From positions 3,968,001-4,032,000 of the forward strand of contig OZ247499.1 of the NCBI GenBank assembly GCA_965233625.1: a DNA stretch of 64,000 nucleotides. The letters are read 5' to 3'. Origin of the DNA: G965233625 sp965233625. Lineage in GTDB: Bacteria > Planctomycetota > Planctomycetia > Pirellulales > Pirellulaceae. Shown in pieces: positions 34,440-47,693 of the stretch. How positions within the stretch are numbered: position 1 is the first letter of the stretch; each line of letters begins with the position of its first letter. The translations under genes and the position numbers were made by a program. The notes beneath the pieces were generated by a model. It made no database searches, had not been told where the DNA came from, and was given only the letters and a program-made list of their open reading frames with translations.

Positions 34440-34515
34440 GACAATCCTCGCGCATGACACGTTGATGCACGGCGCCCTTCAACGCCTGCCAGAAGAAGCT
34501 GCGCAGCGGCGGAAA

Positions 34516-35535
34516 CTAGCTCCAGCCGTGTGCGTCGCGCACTTTCTGCATCACGCCTAAAATAGTGTTCCAGGTCGAAGGTGTTTCCAGCAGCTCGTTC
34601 GAGAACATACAGCCATCCCAGCAGATGTGCTTGATGCCACGATCGGCGGCGCCTTCCAGCCAGTAGCCGCTGCACTTCACAATGTCCAGCTTACCGTTCG
34701 GATCGTCCGCCGGGCAGTGGCGGCCGGTCTTATCGTGCGAACCGGTGCCGTGCACGCTGCCATCGTTCTGGGCGACATGGAAGTCGATGGTCCAGGGACG
34801 AAGATGGTCCGTCATCGTCTTATACGCTTCCCAGAACTCTTCCTCGCTGTAGCCTTCCTTCAGCAGCGCGTGTTCGGGTGCGTTGTAGCCCAGCAGGTAG
34901 AGATAGGTGTGCGCCAGGTCTGCCTGAAAGCCGACCGTGCCCTGCATGTCTGTTTCTTCCAGCAGGTTGAGCATGTCACGCCACGAGTGCATGCCGCCCC
35001 AGCAGATTTCGCCTTCCGCGGCCAGCCGTTCGCCGTTGTCGGCTGCGATCTTGCCTGCTTCACGGAATGTGGCGGCGATCTTCTTGGTGTTTTCTTCCGG
35101 GTTCTCCGCCCAAGATCCGGGATCGCTGGCAGAGTCAATGCGGATGGCGCCGTATTCGCGCACGCCGTGATCGTTAAAGATCTTCGCAATCCGGCAGGCC
35201 TTCTTCACGGCCAGCAGGAAGTTGCTGCGTTCTTCGTCCGTGCCCATCGCAGGGCCGCCCACGGTGCCCGGCCAGATAGGCGCCACCAGCGAACCGACCT
35301 TCAGATTGTACGAAGCGATTTTGTCCGCGATGGCTTTCAACTCATCATCGGTGGCGTCCGGGTCGGTGTGCGGCAGGAATAGAAAGTAGTCGATACCTTC
35401 AAACTTCTGCCCGTTCACTTCGGCAGCAGCCGTCAGTTCCAGCATGTGCTCCAGGCTGATCTGATCGTCGCCTTCTTTCCCAACCAGACCGGGCCACATA
35501 GCGTTGTGAAGTTTCGGGGCAGCATGCACGCTCAT
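34516..35535 (-). CDS. TIM-barrel sugar isomerase/epimerase-like protein
   Basis: A 339-residue xylose-isomerase-like TIM-barrel protein (AP endonuclease 2 superfamily). Candidate metal ligands sit on successive strands: Glu in AAEGEICWGG, Asp in FQADLAHTY, His in TIDFHVAQ, and Asp near the end in HICWDGCMF. There is no signal peptide, so it is cytoplasmic. The family acts on sugars, inositols or keto-sugars; the exact substrate is unknown. It precedes the redoxin-kinase pair on the same strand by about 75 bases. Confidence 0.85.
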   Translation of the reverse strand: MSVHAAPKLHNAMWPGLVGKEGDDQISLEHMLELTAAAEVNGQKFEGIDYFLFLPHTDPDATDDELKAIADKIASYNLKVGSLVAPIWPGTVGGPAMGTDEERSNFLLAVKKACRIAKIFNDHGVREYGAIRIDSASDPGSWAENPEENTKKIAATFREAGKIAADNGERLAAEGEICWGGMHSWRDMLNLLEETDMQGTVGFQADLAHTYLYLLGYNAPEHALLKEGYSEEEFWEAYKTMTDHLRPWTIDFHVAQNDGSVHGTGSHDKTGRHCPADDPNGKLDIVKCSGYWLEGAADRGIKHICWDGCMFSNELLETPSTWNTILGVMQKVRDAHGWS

Positions 35536-35668
35536 ATTCGTTCGTCCTCATTCCTGCGAGTAGTTTAATGGCAAGGTCGCATTATCCAGCGGTCTGGAAA
35601 TAGATGCAACAACCGTGCAGGAACAATCGACGGGCAATCCAGTTCGCTATTGAAAGCCGCGTCGCAGA

Positions 35669-36448
35669 CTACGCCTCGATACCGTGATCTTGCAGGAATG
35701 TTTCCGGGATCGACTCGGTCAAACGCCCGACCAGCGCGAAATAGAACAGCTGCGTTCCCTCCATTGAGATGCGATGCCGGTAGCGTTCCAGGTGATAGAC
35801 GTCCAGATATTCGGAAAAGATTAACTCGCGGATCATCCGCGAAAACCCGCCCTGCTCAGATGCATCTAAAAACGTCTCTTTGATGTTAATGGCGAGCCAG
35901 CCCTGTGTGCGGAGCAGTTTCATGGCGTTGAAAAAGGCCTGCGGTGGAATATCGCCGAATCCCAGGGCCGCCACACACGTCAAGCAATCGAATGTCCAGT
36001 TCTCCAGTTCTTCATGGACACCACTGTCCAGCGCCGTGAAATCCTGCACGTAGTAGTCGTCGTAGACGTCCGGCCGGTCCCGGTAGGCAGCCTCGCGAGC
36101 CTCGTCGATGATATCTGCACCGACCAGCCGCGCAACTCCTTCGTGCTTCAGAGCTTCGCCCATCATGCCGTTACCCGCACCAAGGTCCAGGACGCGTAGC
36201 TCGTTTAAGGGTTCGCGCACCGTCCGCAAGGCGCTTCTTAAGAGTTCAGACACCTTTTCAGGTGAGTTGCATCTTAGCCGGTCGTAGAAAATCTGCTCGT
36301 ATAAACCCGGTCGCTTATATATCTCATCGTAGTCGTGAAAACGCAGCCGTTGCGACTCGCCGTTTTCAACAAGGCTGAAATACACCTCATCCTGACCGAG
36401 TTTTTTGGAACATGACGGCGGAAATTTAATTTGATATCGAGTAATCAT
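35669..36448 (-). CDS. Class I SAM-dependent methyltransferase
   Basis: A methyltransferase of 259 residues with motif I LRVLDLGAGNGMMGEAL, the acidic ADI end of strand 2, and FDCLTCVAALGFGDIPPQAF as motif II. The frame opens at 36472, but MITRYQIKFPP at 36448 is a reasonable start. The substrate is unknown; a central position of FHDYDEIYKRPGLYEQIFYD suggests a Methyltransf_25-type small-molecule enzyme. It is divergent from the glycoside hydrolase, with two operator-like palindromes in the gap. Confidence 0.85.
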   Translation of the reverse strand: MITRYQIKFPPSCSKKLGQDEVYFSLVENGESQRLRFHDYDEIYKRPGLYEQIFYDRLRCNSPEKVSELLRSALRTVREPLNELRVLDLGAGNGMMGEALKHEGVARLVGADIIDEAREAAYRDRPDVYDDYYVQDFTALDSGVHEELENWTFDCLTCVAALGFGDIPPQAFFNAMKLLRTQGWLAINIKETFLDASEQGGFSRMIRELIFSEYLDVYHLERYRHRISMEGTQLFYFALVGRLTESIPETFLQDHGIEA

Positions 36449-36485
36449 GCGGTGATTGTAGCGGGAACGCAACCTGACACCAGTC

Positions 36486-36528
36486 GTGACATAAGTGTGT
36501 CACACATCATCATGACACAAAAGTGTCA
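36486..36528. promoter_or_regulatory. Pair of TGACA/TGTCA palindromes in a divergent gap
   Basis: GTGACA-6 bases-TGTCAC (36486-36503) and TGACAC-AAAA-GTGTCA (36513-36528) are both perfect inverted repeats whose centres lie 26 bases apart. They sit 38 bases before the methyltransferase start and about 170 bases before the glycoside hydrolase start, which is typical of a dimeric regulator binding twice. The regulator is not known. Confidence 0.6.
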
Positions 36529-36699
36529 CTACAAATTCAAGGCAGCACGAACAATACCGCGGCCTTCTGGTTCGCTTGGCGTTCGCGCGGGGAGCGTTGA
36601 AAAGGCGATACGCTTAGGCGCCGCACAAGTTAGAATGCTGGTGCAAAAGCGTTACCCTTTGCGGACAATTCACCAGAACTTTTTATTGCCACTAAGCTA

Positions 36700-39600
36700 A
36701 TGTCGAAACCCAGGAAGATACTTCGTTCTTTTATTCCGCTCCTTGCGTGCTGGGTCGCGGCATGCGTTTCCGCTGGACATGCTCAAGACACGCACTCACT
36801 GATTGATGCGAAAGAACCTAGAGGCGGCTGGACCTTTGATAATGGGAAAGAATTTCCCGGCGCCACGGGCCGCCTGGAGCTTGTGGCCGGAGATGGCAAG
36901 CCCACGCTGAAGCTGCACGGAGATTTTTCGGGCGGCGGCGCGTATGTGCAAGCGGCGAAGCGACTGCCGGGCGTTGCGGTGGATGCCGTTAACTTTGAAA
37001 TTAAAGTTCCGGCAGGCGTTTCCAAGGTAACCACGCGTCTGATCGATGGCACCGGCCAGTGCCATCAGCTTGACATTCGATTAAGCGACAAAGGCGGCTG
37101 GCAGAATTACTCGTTCCCTGTCGCACGGTATTTCGCCGGGCTCAAGGCCGGGAAACCGATGGATATCGTGACCCGCTATCAGAAGTGGAGCGGCGCCAAC
37201 GACGGCGATTGGCATCAACCGTTGAAGCTGCTTGTCTTTCTGGCCGGGAAAGAAGTCTTGCAGGATGGCAGCATATCGCTGCGGAATGTCCGCGTAACAC
37301 CGACGCCCCCCAAGACAGAAATTGAAACCGTCGTACGCCTCGATGATTTCAGCGCGGCCAACACAGGAAGCTGGGAATACAACAACGGCAACGAATTTAA
37401 AGGCGCCCGCGGCGGATTGCAGGCCCTTGCCGCAACGGAAACAGGTCCGCTCGAAGAACCCGCACTCAGTCTATCCGCCGATTTCACAGGTGGCGGGCGG
37501 TACGTTGGTCTCCGCCGCCGTGTGGGTGTCGACGGCGTGCGGCAGACCCGGATGTTGCGATTCAAAGCCCGCACGTCGGAGGTAAGTCAGTTCTCGGTGC
37601 GCCTGGTGGACGAAACAGGACAGTGCCATCAGCGGCACGGTTTGAAGCTGAAGGCGGACGGCCAGTGGCAGACCGTTGAACTGGACCCGCAAAAGATATC
37701 AGGCGGTGAACACTGGTCCGGCGCCAACGACGGCAAATGGCACGGCGCCCTTAGCTACATCGAACTGATGCTCAACGGACGTTCATCCAATGACAAAAAA
37801 ATGTCACTCGAACTCGCGGATCTGCATGTGGACACCGTTGTGGAAGCAGACGTGACCACGACCGCCTGGTCCGAATCGTTTGAAGCGCCGGGCGTAAACT
37901 CCGGGTGGCAGTTGCAGGGCGACGTGAAAACGCACGCGGTCAAAGGCAATACATCGCTGCGGCTGCACCGTTCGCTCGAAGACATTCGCACTGCCACTTC
38001 TGCAACCGGCCCCGCCTTCCCGGTCAAACGTGGGCACTGGCGGGTGACGTATCGCGATCAGAGCGAACTGCACTCGCCCGACGATTCTTATCATGCACGC
38101 GTCGTGCTTGATGTAATGGACGCAGCAGGAAAAACAATCGAGCAGATTCCCATCGCCACCCGCGGCGGCAAATCGGACTGGCAGGACGTAGCGAAGACGG
38201 TGCAGCTTCCGCCGTCTGCGGTCACAGCACGCATCCGCATGGATCTGCAGAAAACCTACGGCGGATATTCGGTTGACGATTTCTCGATCCGCCGCCTGGA
38301 CGTTCAACCACCTGAACCCATCGTCCGCGACATTCGCATCGCATCCAAAGCAACCGGCAACCTGTTCCTGCCTGCAGACCGCGTGCAATTCCAGCTGACG
38401 GTCAACACCACCAAACCGCTCGCCCAGCCCGACCGCGTCGCACGGTGTGTGGTGAAAGACTACCGCGGAGATACCGTGCTAGGCGACCTGCATGCCGTGC
38501 TTCGTCCGGCGACCTCTGACGCATCGTCGCAGTTTATTGCCACGCTGGAAGTGCCAGTCGAGCAGCTGAATGTTGGTCAGTTCTACGAACTGCATGTGGC
38601 CGTTCCGCAGAATTCCGGCTCGGAAGCTACGGAGCTTTCCGGCTTTGCCCGGCTGCCGGTGGCGGCGTCTAAGAAATTTGAACCGGAGCAGATCCCCTTC
38701 ACCATCCGTAACTGGGATAGCCGTGTCCGCGACTACTTCTTTCTGGCGGACCGGCTTGGTCTGCGGCAGATCGGCATCTGGGGCGGCTGGTCGAACAAGC
38801 CTCCTTACAAACCGCATGCTCCCGGTATCGACACCTGCAAACAACTGGGCGCCAAATGGATCACCGGCACACCCGCCAGCGATGTTGAACGCAACGGCTT
38901 CAAAAACGTCTCGGAAGAATCGCTGCGAGAGGGGATGACCAACTTTCTCAAGGCCTACGCAGACAAAGGTCTGCTGATGATTGCCCAGGGGAACGAACCG
39001 CACGGCACGGGGAAGGTTGTGCTGGATAACGTCCGCGCGTACAAGGCGAATTATGAAGCCGTCAAAGCGTTCGACCCCAAAATCGAAGTGATTGGCACCA
39101 GCGTTGAGCCGAACGAAGAATACTTCAAGGCAGGCTACCAGAACTACCTGGACTCGTACGACTTCCACGTCTACGAGCATTACACCGCGGTCCGGCGGGT
39201 GATGCGCGAGTACCGCGAACTGATGAAGAAGTACAACGCCGTCAAACCGGTCCATTCCACTGAACTGGGTCTCAACAGCGCCGGCCAGTCACGGCTGTCG
39301 GTCGCCATTGAGCTGATCAAAAAGTGCACGGTCTTTTTCGCAGAAGGCGGCGAGACGGTGAGCTGGTTCACCATCCAGTACCCCGACCCCAAAGGCGTGT
39401 CGCGGGGGCAGTTCGGCAATTCGCACTGCGTGTTTGACTGTAAGTTCAACAATTACAATCCGCGGCTCGACGCGGTCACGCATTACCACATGATCAACGC
39501 GCTGCTGGATAAACGCTTTGTGAAAGAAACCCAGCGCGAAGATGGAACGCAGACGTTCCTGTTCCGCAACAAACAAGGCGAATCACTGCTGGTAGTGTGG

Positions 39601-39753
39601 AACGACAAAGCAGACGTGAACGTCACCCTGCCGGTGGCAGGCGCCAGCTCTGTCCAGCGCATCCGCATAGACGGGCAGACCACCCGACTCAAACCAGAGG
39701 GCGGCGGCGTTTCCATCACTGCCGGCAATGTGCCGCAACTGTTTGTCTACTGA
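36700..39753 (+). CDS. Secreted clan GH-A glycoside hydrolase-like protein with tandem beta-sandwich domains
   Basis: A 1017-residue exported protein (signal SFIPLLACWVAACVSAGHAQ). Two related beta-sandwich domains lie at about 30-205 and 215-390, sharing DxTGQCHQ and WSGANDGxWH. A third (about 395-545) resembles a CBM. A linker domain and a TIM-barrel follow. The barrel has GNEPHGTG near residue 765, giving the acid/base Glu after Asn, and STELGL near 853, giving the nucleophile Glu, as in clan GH-A (GH5/GH39-like). A C-terminal beta domain ends it. It likely attacks a complex, perhaps sulfated, polysaccharide. It is alone on this strand and preceded by paired palindromes. Confidence 0.85.
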   Translation: MSKPRKILRSFIPLLACWVAACVSAGHAQDTHSLIDAKEPRGGWTFDNGKEFPGATGRLELVAGDGKPTLKLHGDFSGGGAYVQAAKRLPGVAVDAVNFEIKVPAGVSKVTTRLIDGTGQCHQLDIRLSDKGGWQNYSFPVARYFAGLKAGKPMDIVTRYQKWSGANDGDWHQPLKLLVFLAGKEVLQDGSISLRNVRVTPTPPKTEIETVVRLDDFSAANTGSWEYNNGNEFKGARGGLQALAATETGPLEEPALSLSADFTGGGRYVGLRRRVGVDGVRQTRMLRFKARTSEVSQFSVRLVDETGQCHQRHGLKLKADGQWQTVELDPQKISGGEHWSGANDGKWHGALSYIELMLNGRSSNDKKMSLELADLHVDTVVEADVTTTAWSESFEAPGVNSGWQLQGDVKTHAVKGNTSLRLHRSLEDIRTATSATGPAFPVKRGHWRVTYRDQSELHSPDDSYHARVVLDVMDAAGKTIEQIPIATRGGKSDWQDVAKTVQLPPSAVTARIRMDLQKTYGGYSVDDFSIRRLDVQPPEPIVRDIRIASKATGNLFLPADRVQFQLTVNTTKPLAQPDRVARCVVKDYRGDTVLGDLHAVLRPATSDASSQFIATLEVPVEQLNVGQFYELHVAVPQNSGSEATELSGFARLPVAASKKFEPEQIPFTIRNWDSRVRDYFFLADRLGLRQIGIWGGWSNKPPYKPHAPGIDTCKQLGAKWITGTPASDVERNGFKNVSEESLREGMTNFLKAYADKGLLMIAQGNEPHGTGKVVLDNVRAYKANYEAVKAFDPKIEVIGTSVEPNEEYFKAGYQNYLDSYDFHVYEHYTAVRRVMREYRELMKKYNAVKPVHSTELGLNSAGQSRLSVAIELIKKCTVFFAEGGETVSWFTIQYPDPKGVSRGQFGNSHCVFDCKFNNYNPRLDAVTHYHMINALLDKRFVKETQREDGTQTFLFRNKQGESLLVVWNDKADVNVTLPVAGASSVQRIRIDGQTTRLKPEGGGVSITAGNVPQLFVY

Positions 39754-39773
39754 TTGACGCCGCAGGCTTCGTT

Positions 39774-40967
39774 CTAAGGCGCCAGCTTCCAGACGTGCAC
39801 CATGCCGGCGATGTCGGCGGCCGCGACAAACTGCTGATCAGGTGAGATGGCGATCGCGTGGATCCAGTCTTTGAACTGCCCGCCACGCGATTTGCCCAGG
39901 GCGGCGATTTCTTTCCCGTCGGCAACCTGACAGATCCGCACCGTGGTATCGCGACCACTGGAAAGCACGTACTTGCCATCGGCGGAGAACTTCACATCGC
40001 ACACGCCGTAGCGGTGCCCGGAGACGGTCCGCAGGATTTTGCCAGACGCGACATCCACAAGATGAACCTTGCCCGTGTCTGTTTCGCCGCCCTGCCCCAC
40101 CGCCAGCAGTTTTCCATCGGGCGAAAATTCAGCGCAGACCAGACCGCGTTTCACCAGCTTGGACCACTTCTGCATGTACCCGTAAGAGTCGGTGCGGTCT
40201 TTATCTTTCACCTCCGGCGTCCAGACTTTCATCAGATCGCGCTTGAGTGTGCCATCGGCCGCGTTCCACAGCCGGGCCTGCGCAGCAGGTGCGTCGAAGT
40301 TGCTGCGGCGGCCGGCGTATTCGCAGGTGAAGGCGGTCTGGCCGTCGGGGGAAAGCGCTGCCGAACGCACCCAGACCCGGTCGTAGCCGTGCCAGCTGCT
40401 GATCTGCTTGCGGCTTGGCAGATCCCAGACGATGCTCAGACAACGGTCATCCCCGCTGATCATCCGCTTGCCATCCTGGCTCAGTCCCAGCCCCAGAATC
40501 CAGCCGTCGTGTCCTTTCAGAACATGCTCCGCCCCGGCGGTGTCAACCTTAACGCCTGGCGCGTTCAGGATCTCTTCCTTTTCTTTGCCACGTTTGTACT
40601 TCGTATTCTTCTCGCGTGTTTTGGCGTCGAGAACTACCTCCGTCTCACCGCTGGCGGGGCCGTTCACGTTCCACAGCCGGATCGTATGATCCAGGCTCGA
40701 CGAAACAAGCGTGCTGCCATCCGGCGCCGCCCGCAAGTGCGAGATGCCATTGGTATGCCCCTGCAGCAAGCGGACCGGGGCGAAGTCTGGCGGGTCTTTT
40801 TCGTTCTCTGCTCCGGCCGGTATTTCTTCTGGCAGATCCCAGATGAAGATCTGTCCGGCGCGGTTACCAGCGGCGAGTTGACGGCCGTCGCCCAGGAAGG
40901 CGACCGAGGTTGGCCATTCGCCCTCAAACGATAGCTGCCAGAGCTGGGCGGGTTTCCCGATTTTCAT
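39774..40967 (-). CDS. WD40-repeat protein of a DUF1549-DUF1501 triad
   Basis: A 397-residue WD40 beta-propeller without signal peptide. Repeats are clear at LLQGHTNGISHLRAAPDGST, VLKGHDGWILGLGLSQDGKR, VSGHRYGVCDVKFSADGKYV and the final DWIHAIAISPDQQFV. Insertions between blades contain charged stretches. It is the third gene after the DUF1549/1553 and DUF1501 genes, a recurring planctomycete arrangement. It lies 40 bases after the DUF1501 stop. It converges on the glycoside hydrolase gene. Confidence 0.88.
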   Translation of the reverse strand: MKIGKPAQLWQLSFEGEWPTSVAFLGDGRQLAAGNRAGQIFIWDLPEEIPAGAENEKDPPDFAPVRLLQGHTNGISHLRAAPDGSTLVSSSLDHTIRLWNVNGPASGETEVVLDAKTREKNTKYKRGKEKEEILNAPGVKVDTAGAEHVLKGHDGWILGLGLSQDGKRMISGDDRCLSIVWDLPSRKQISSWHGYDRVWVRSAALSPDGQTAFTCEYAGRRSNFDAPAAQARLWNAADGTLKRDLMKVWTPEVKDKDRTDSYGYMQKWSKLVKRGLVCAEFSPDGKLLAVGQGGETDTGKVHLVDVASGKILRTVSGHRYGVCDVKFSADGKYVLSSGRDTTVRICQVADGKEIAALGKSRGGQFKDWIHAIAISPDQQFVAAADIAGMVHVWKLAP

Positions 40968-41007
40968 GATGATTTCCCCCGGACATTTTTGGGCGGCTTG
41001 CGGGCTA

Positions 41008-42279
41008 TCAGACGAGAATGTCTTTGATCACACGATGATGGAACTGCGCGAGCGGAATCGGCCGCACGCCTGAATAGTTTTCCGTCGTCGGATCGATTCC
41101 AAGCGCGGTGTAGACCGTGGCGAAGAAGTCGCCTTCGGTGACTTTGTTGTCCTTCACGTCGTAACCATCTTCGTCGGATTCGCCATAGACCAGGCCGCCT
41201 TTCACGCCGCCGCCGGCCAGTGCGGTGGACCAGCTGCGGACATAGTGATCGCGGCCGCTGCGGTTGTTGATCCGCGGCGTGCGGCCGATCTCGCCCATCC
41301 AGACAACCAGGGTCGAGTCCAGCAGGCCGCGGTCTTCCAGATCATCCAGCAGCGCCGCCCAGCCGTGCTCCATCGGCGGCACCAGCGACTTATGACCTTC
41401 GAAGTTGTCGGCGTGCGTGTCGTAACCGCTTTGTCCGACTTCCACAAACGCGACGCCCGCTTCCACCAGCCGTGCGGCGATCATCATCCGGCGGCCGATC
41501 TTGGAGTTGCCGTATTTGTCGCGGTACTTCTCCCACTCATCATCCAGGTTGAATTTGTCGCGGACACTGTTCAACCGGCGCGCCCGGTCATACGCCTCGC
41601 GGTGCATCCGCACAGGTTCGGCCGCGTGCTTTGCGGCGTACTGCGATTCCACAAAATCGCGCAATTCGTGGCGGGTGCTTTCCACATCTTTCGCCAGTCG
41701 CGAAGTGGAGAAGTTGGGCAGGTCGCCGTCACGCCCCAGCTTAAACGGCTGATACTGCGGGCCCAGGATGCCGGAACCGGCGTCGCCGTTGGAGGAAATT
41801 TTGACGAAGTGCGGCAGGTCCGACGCGGCGTTGCCACAATATTTGGCAACCACCGCGCCGATCTCCGGGAACCGCGTGGCGGCCGTCTTCGACCAGCCCG
41901 TGTGCATTGAATAAATGCCCTGCGGATGTCCGATTTCAGTCGTCCGCATCGAACGGATGACCGTTAGTTTGTCCATCCGCTGCGCGATGCGCGGCATCAG
42001 TTCACACACGCGCGAACCGGCGACATTCGTCGAGATTTCGCGGAACGGTCCGCCGGTGGGACGGCCGACCTTCATATCAAACGTCTCGAACTGGCTGCAG
42101 CCGCCATTGAGCCAGATAAGGATGCAGTGCTTTTTGCTTTTTTGGGTTTCCCCCGCCATCGCTTCCGGGTGGAACAGTCCACCCCAGTTCATCAGCATGC
42201 CGCCCGCGGCAGTAGCGAGCGATCCCTTTAGCAGCGAACGGCGATCGAGGTGTTCATGGACCGGGCAGAATTTTCGCAT
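41008..42279 (-). CDS. DUF1501 family protein (Tat-exported)
   Basis: A 423-residue DUF1501 protein with a twin-arginine type signal (HLDRRSLLKGSLATAAGGML). Family landmarks are HCILIWLNGGCSQFETFDMK, VVWMGEIGRTPRIN, the GRDHYV segment and GGVKGGLVYGESDEDGYDV. Its function is not established. It lies between the DUF1549/1553 gene and the WD40 gene on the same strand, and is a paralogue of the protein at 18936-20312. Confidence 0.93.
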   Translation of the reverse strand: MRKFCPVHEHLDRRSLLKGSLATAAGGMLMNWGGLFHPEAMAGETQKSKKHCILIWLNGGCSQFETFDMKVGRPTGGPFREISTNVAGSRVCELMPRIAQRMDKLTVIRSMRTTEIGHPQGIYSMHTGWSKTAATRFPEIGAVVAKYCGNAASDLPHFVKISSNGDAGSGILGPQYQPFKLGRDGDLPNFSTSRLAKDVESTRHELRDFVESQYAAKHAAEPVRMHREAYDRARRLNSVRDKFNLDDEWEKYRDKYGNSKIGRRMMIAARLVEAGVAFVEVGQSGYDTHADNFEGHKSLVPPMEHGWAALLDDLEDRGLLDSTLVVWMGEIGRTPRINNRSGRDHYVRSWSTALAGGGVKGGLVYGESDEDGYDVKDNKVTEGDFFATVYTALGIDPTTENYSGVRPIPLAQFHHRVIKDILV

Positions 42280-42340
42280 AAGTCGATTCCTCCGCGGATG
42301 GTTGATTGGCTTTGGCTACTGTTAGTCCGTTGTAGTCGTA

Positions 42341-42360
42341 GGTCAGGCGCCTGCCTGATG
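42341..42360. repeat. Solo copy of the GGTCAGGCGCCTGCCTGA repeat
   Basis: GGTCAGGCGCCTGCCTGATG contains the 10-bp palindrome CAGGCGCCTG. It matches the arm of the element split by the insertion sequence (53878-53890 joined to 55254-55260) over 18 of 20 bases. It lies in the 98-base gap between two genes of the triad. Confidence 0.7.
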
Positions 42361-42377
42361 GTGAAACGTCATGTGCA

Positions 42378-44012
42378 TCAATGATTGAAGCGGAATTCAC
42401 TGCAAGTCATCAGCGTCCAGATCGCATCGTTCAGGCGGCGCTTCGGATCGTCGTCTGCGGAAAGAAACGCTGTGAACTTCTTCGTTTCCGCAGGGGTCGG
42501 CCGTCGCGAAAGCACCTGCAGATAAAGCTGCTCGATGCGGTCTTCCCATGGCGCGTCTGACTTTGCCAGGGCTTCGTGCAGGCTTCCCGGCCGGTCGGAA
42601 ATCAGCTGGTGCACCTGCCCGTTGTTCAGATAAAGGTGCTCGCTCATGCCGCCCTTGAAGACGCCTTCGCCATCATTCGGCGCGCCGAAGAACTGCACCA
42701 TGTATCCCCAGGTAACGCCCCGGTAGTTCAGCCGCTCTTTCGACGTCTGTTTGCTGGCTTCAAGCACTTTGTCGTAACCGCTGGCCCGCACCCACGATTC
42801 CAGCAGTTCTTCCGCCGACAACGGCCGGTAGCGCGCCCGCTCGAACCACTGTGGCTTCGCCGCGTCGCTGCTGCCCGCTGCGGACAGTTGATAGGTTCTG
42901 CTACTGACGATCTCTGTGATGAACCACTTCAAATCAAAGTTGTGTTCGACCAGCGACTGCGTAAGTGCATCGAGCAGTTCCGGGTGACTCGGCGGATTGT
43001 CGGGGCTTAAGTTATCGACCGGGTCAACCAGTCCTTTCCCCATGAACTGCGCCCAGATGCGGTTGGCAGCCGCACGCGCGAAGTACGGATTCTGCGGACT
43101 GGTAATCCAGTCTGCGAAAGCGTCTTTCCGCGAGAACTTTGGCTTCGCAGGCATTTTACCTGATTTGAAATCGCGGTCTTCTTTGAAGTCGTCCGGCAAC
43201 TCTGGCTCTGCAAGTGCTTCGCCAAGCAGAAATCGCGGCGCCACCGGCTGGCCCTTCTTGCCAACCTCGTCCTGTTGAACGGGTCCAGAAAACATGACTT
43301 CGCCCAGGTTCTTTTCACCAATGGCGTACGCCGTCTCTTTGCCCTTCTTGCCGACGTTCACAACTTTCAGCCGCGCGAGGAAGGCGGCGGTGCCGTAGAA
43401 GTCCAGTTGCGACCACTGGTCGAACGGATGATCGTGGCAGCGTGCACACTGCAACTGCACGCCCAGGAACTTGCGGGTGATGGCCTCGGTGGCGTCTTCC
43501 GGCGCGTCCTTATATTGCACGTAGAACATCGGGGCGCCGTCTTCAACGGTATTGCCCTCGGCCCGCAGGATGGCGCCGGCCCACACGTTGTACGGTACGT
43601 TCTTCTCAAACTGCTCCTTCAGCCAGGTCTTAAAACCATCCCGGTCCCGCGTGCCGAAGCCCGGCGGATTCCGCCCAAAATAAACCATGTCCCACACATC
43701 CGCCTGATGCAGGCCGAACCGCGGATGCTCTAGCAGACGGGCGATTAGCTTCTGGCGTTTGTCCGCAGATTCATCCGCCAGGAAGGCGGTGGTTTCTTCG
43801 TAGGTTGGGATAATGCCCAGCAGATCAAGATAAACACGCCGCAGAAATTCCGCATCGGTGGCGGGTTCCGCGGGCGTTACCTCATGCTTCTTCCACGCAG
43901 CCGTGACACGGCTATCAATTACATCTCGCAGCTGTTCCCCGCCGATAGCTGCGCCTGATACCAGGCCCATGAAGAGCAAAACAGAAACGCGAACCACGGC
44001 GAGTCGTTTCAT
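42378..44012 (-). CDS. DUF1549/DUF1553 c-type cytochrome-like protein, short form
   Basis: A 544-residue exported member of the family. It begins MKRLAVVRVSVLLFMGLVSG at 44012 with GGAG nine bases upstream; the frame extends to 44267 but that part lacks any similarity. The DUF1549 haem motif is CARCHDHPFDQW near residue 190, and the C-terminus ends with the DUF1553 LMTCSEFRFNH. It lacks the N-terminal CNxGACH domain of the other two copies in this window. It heads the triad with DUF1501 and WD40 genes. Confidence 0.92.
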   Translation of the reverse strand: MKRLAVVRVSVLLFMGLVSGAAIGGEQLRDVIDSRVTAAWKKHEVTPAEPATDAEFLRRVYLDLLGIIPTYEETTAFLADESADKRQKLIARLLEHPRFGLHQADVWDMVYFGRNPPGFGTRDRDGFKTWLKEQFEKNVPYNVWAGAILRAEGNTVEDGAPMFYVQYKDAPEDATEAITRKFLGVQLQCARCHDHPFDQWSQLDFYGTAAFLARLKVVNVGKKGKETAYAIGEKNLGEVMFSGPVQQDEVGKKGQPVAPRFLLGEALAEPELPDDFKEDRDFKSGKMPAKPKFSRKDAFADWITSPQNPYFARAAANRIWAQFMGKGLVDPVDNLSPDNPPSHPELLDALTQSLVEHNFDLKWFITEIVSSRTYQLSAAGSSDAAKPQWFERARYRPLSAEELLESWVRASGYDKVLEASKQTSKERLNYRGVTWGYMVQFFGAPNDGEGVFKGGMSEHLYLNNGQVHQLISDRPGSLHEALAKSDAPWEDRIEQLYLQVLSRRPTPAETKKFTAFLSADDDPKRRLNDAIWTLMTCSEFRFNH

Positions 44013-44199
44013 GGAAAAACTCCAGCGAAAGGGTTTTTCAGGCGGGGAAACTAGGAGGTTGGGTTGCGATGCATACGACAGACCGCCGCAACATCGCTGG
44101 ACTGATGATATATCAATCTGGCCCCCCATGCGCGTTACATTTCTTTTTTCAGAAAATGTTGGCGACGTTTCGCGGAGGTTGTGACAGGGCAGGTTCGAA

Positions 44200-47460
<3,261 letters not shown>

Positions 47461-47693
47461 TGTTCCAGTCTAGAGTCCCCCAAAACCTACTGCGTTAACT
47501 GTGATTTTAGCAGTTTGTCCACCCTTACTAAGACTGTTCTCCCCCCAACCTTGTCACAATTCACCAGATATTGAGAAACTGCCTATCCCAGGTCACAGGA
47601 AAGATTGAGCCAGGGATGTTTCGGGTCTGAACGGACCGCCTGAAACGGCTGATGGCAGCCGGACTTTACCGTGCTGGTCACTGCAATGCAGGA

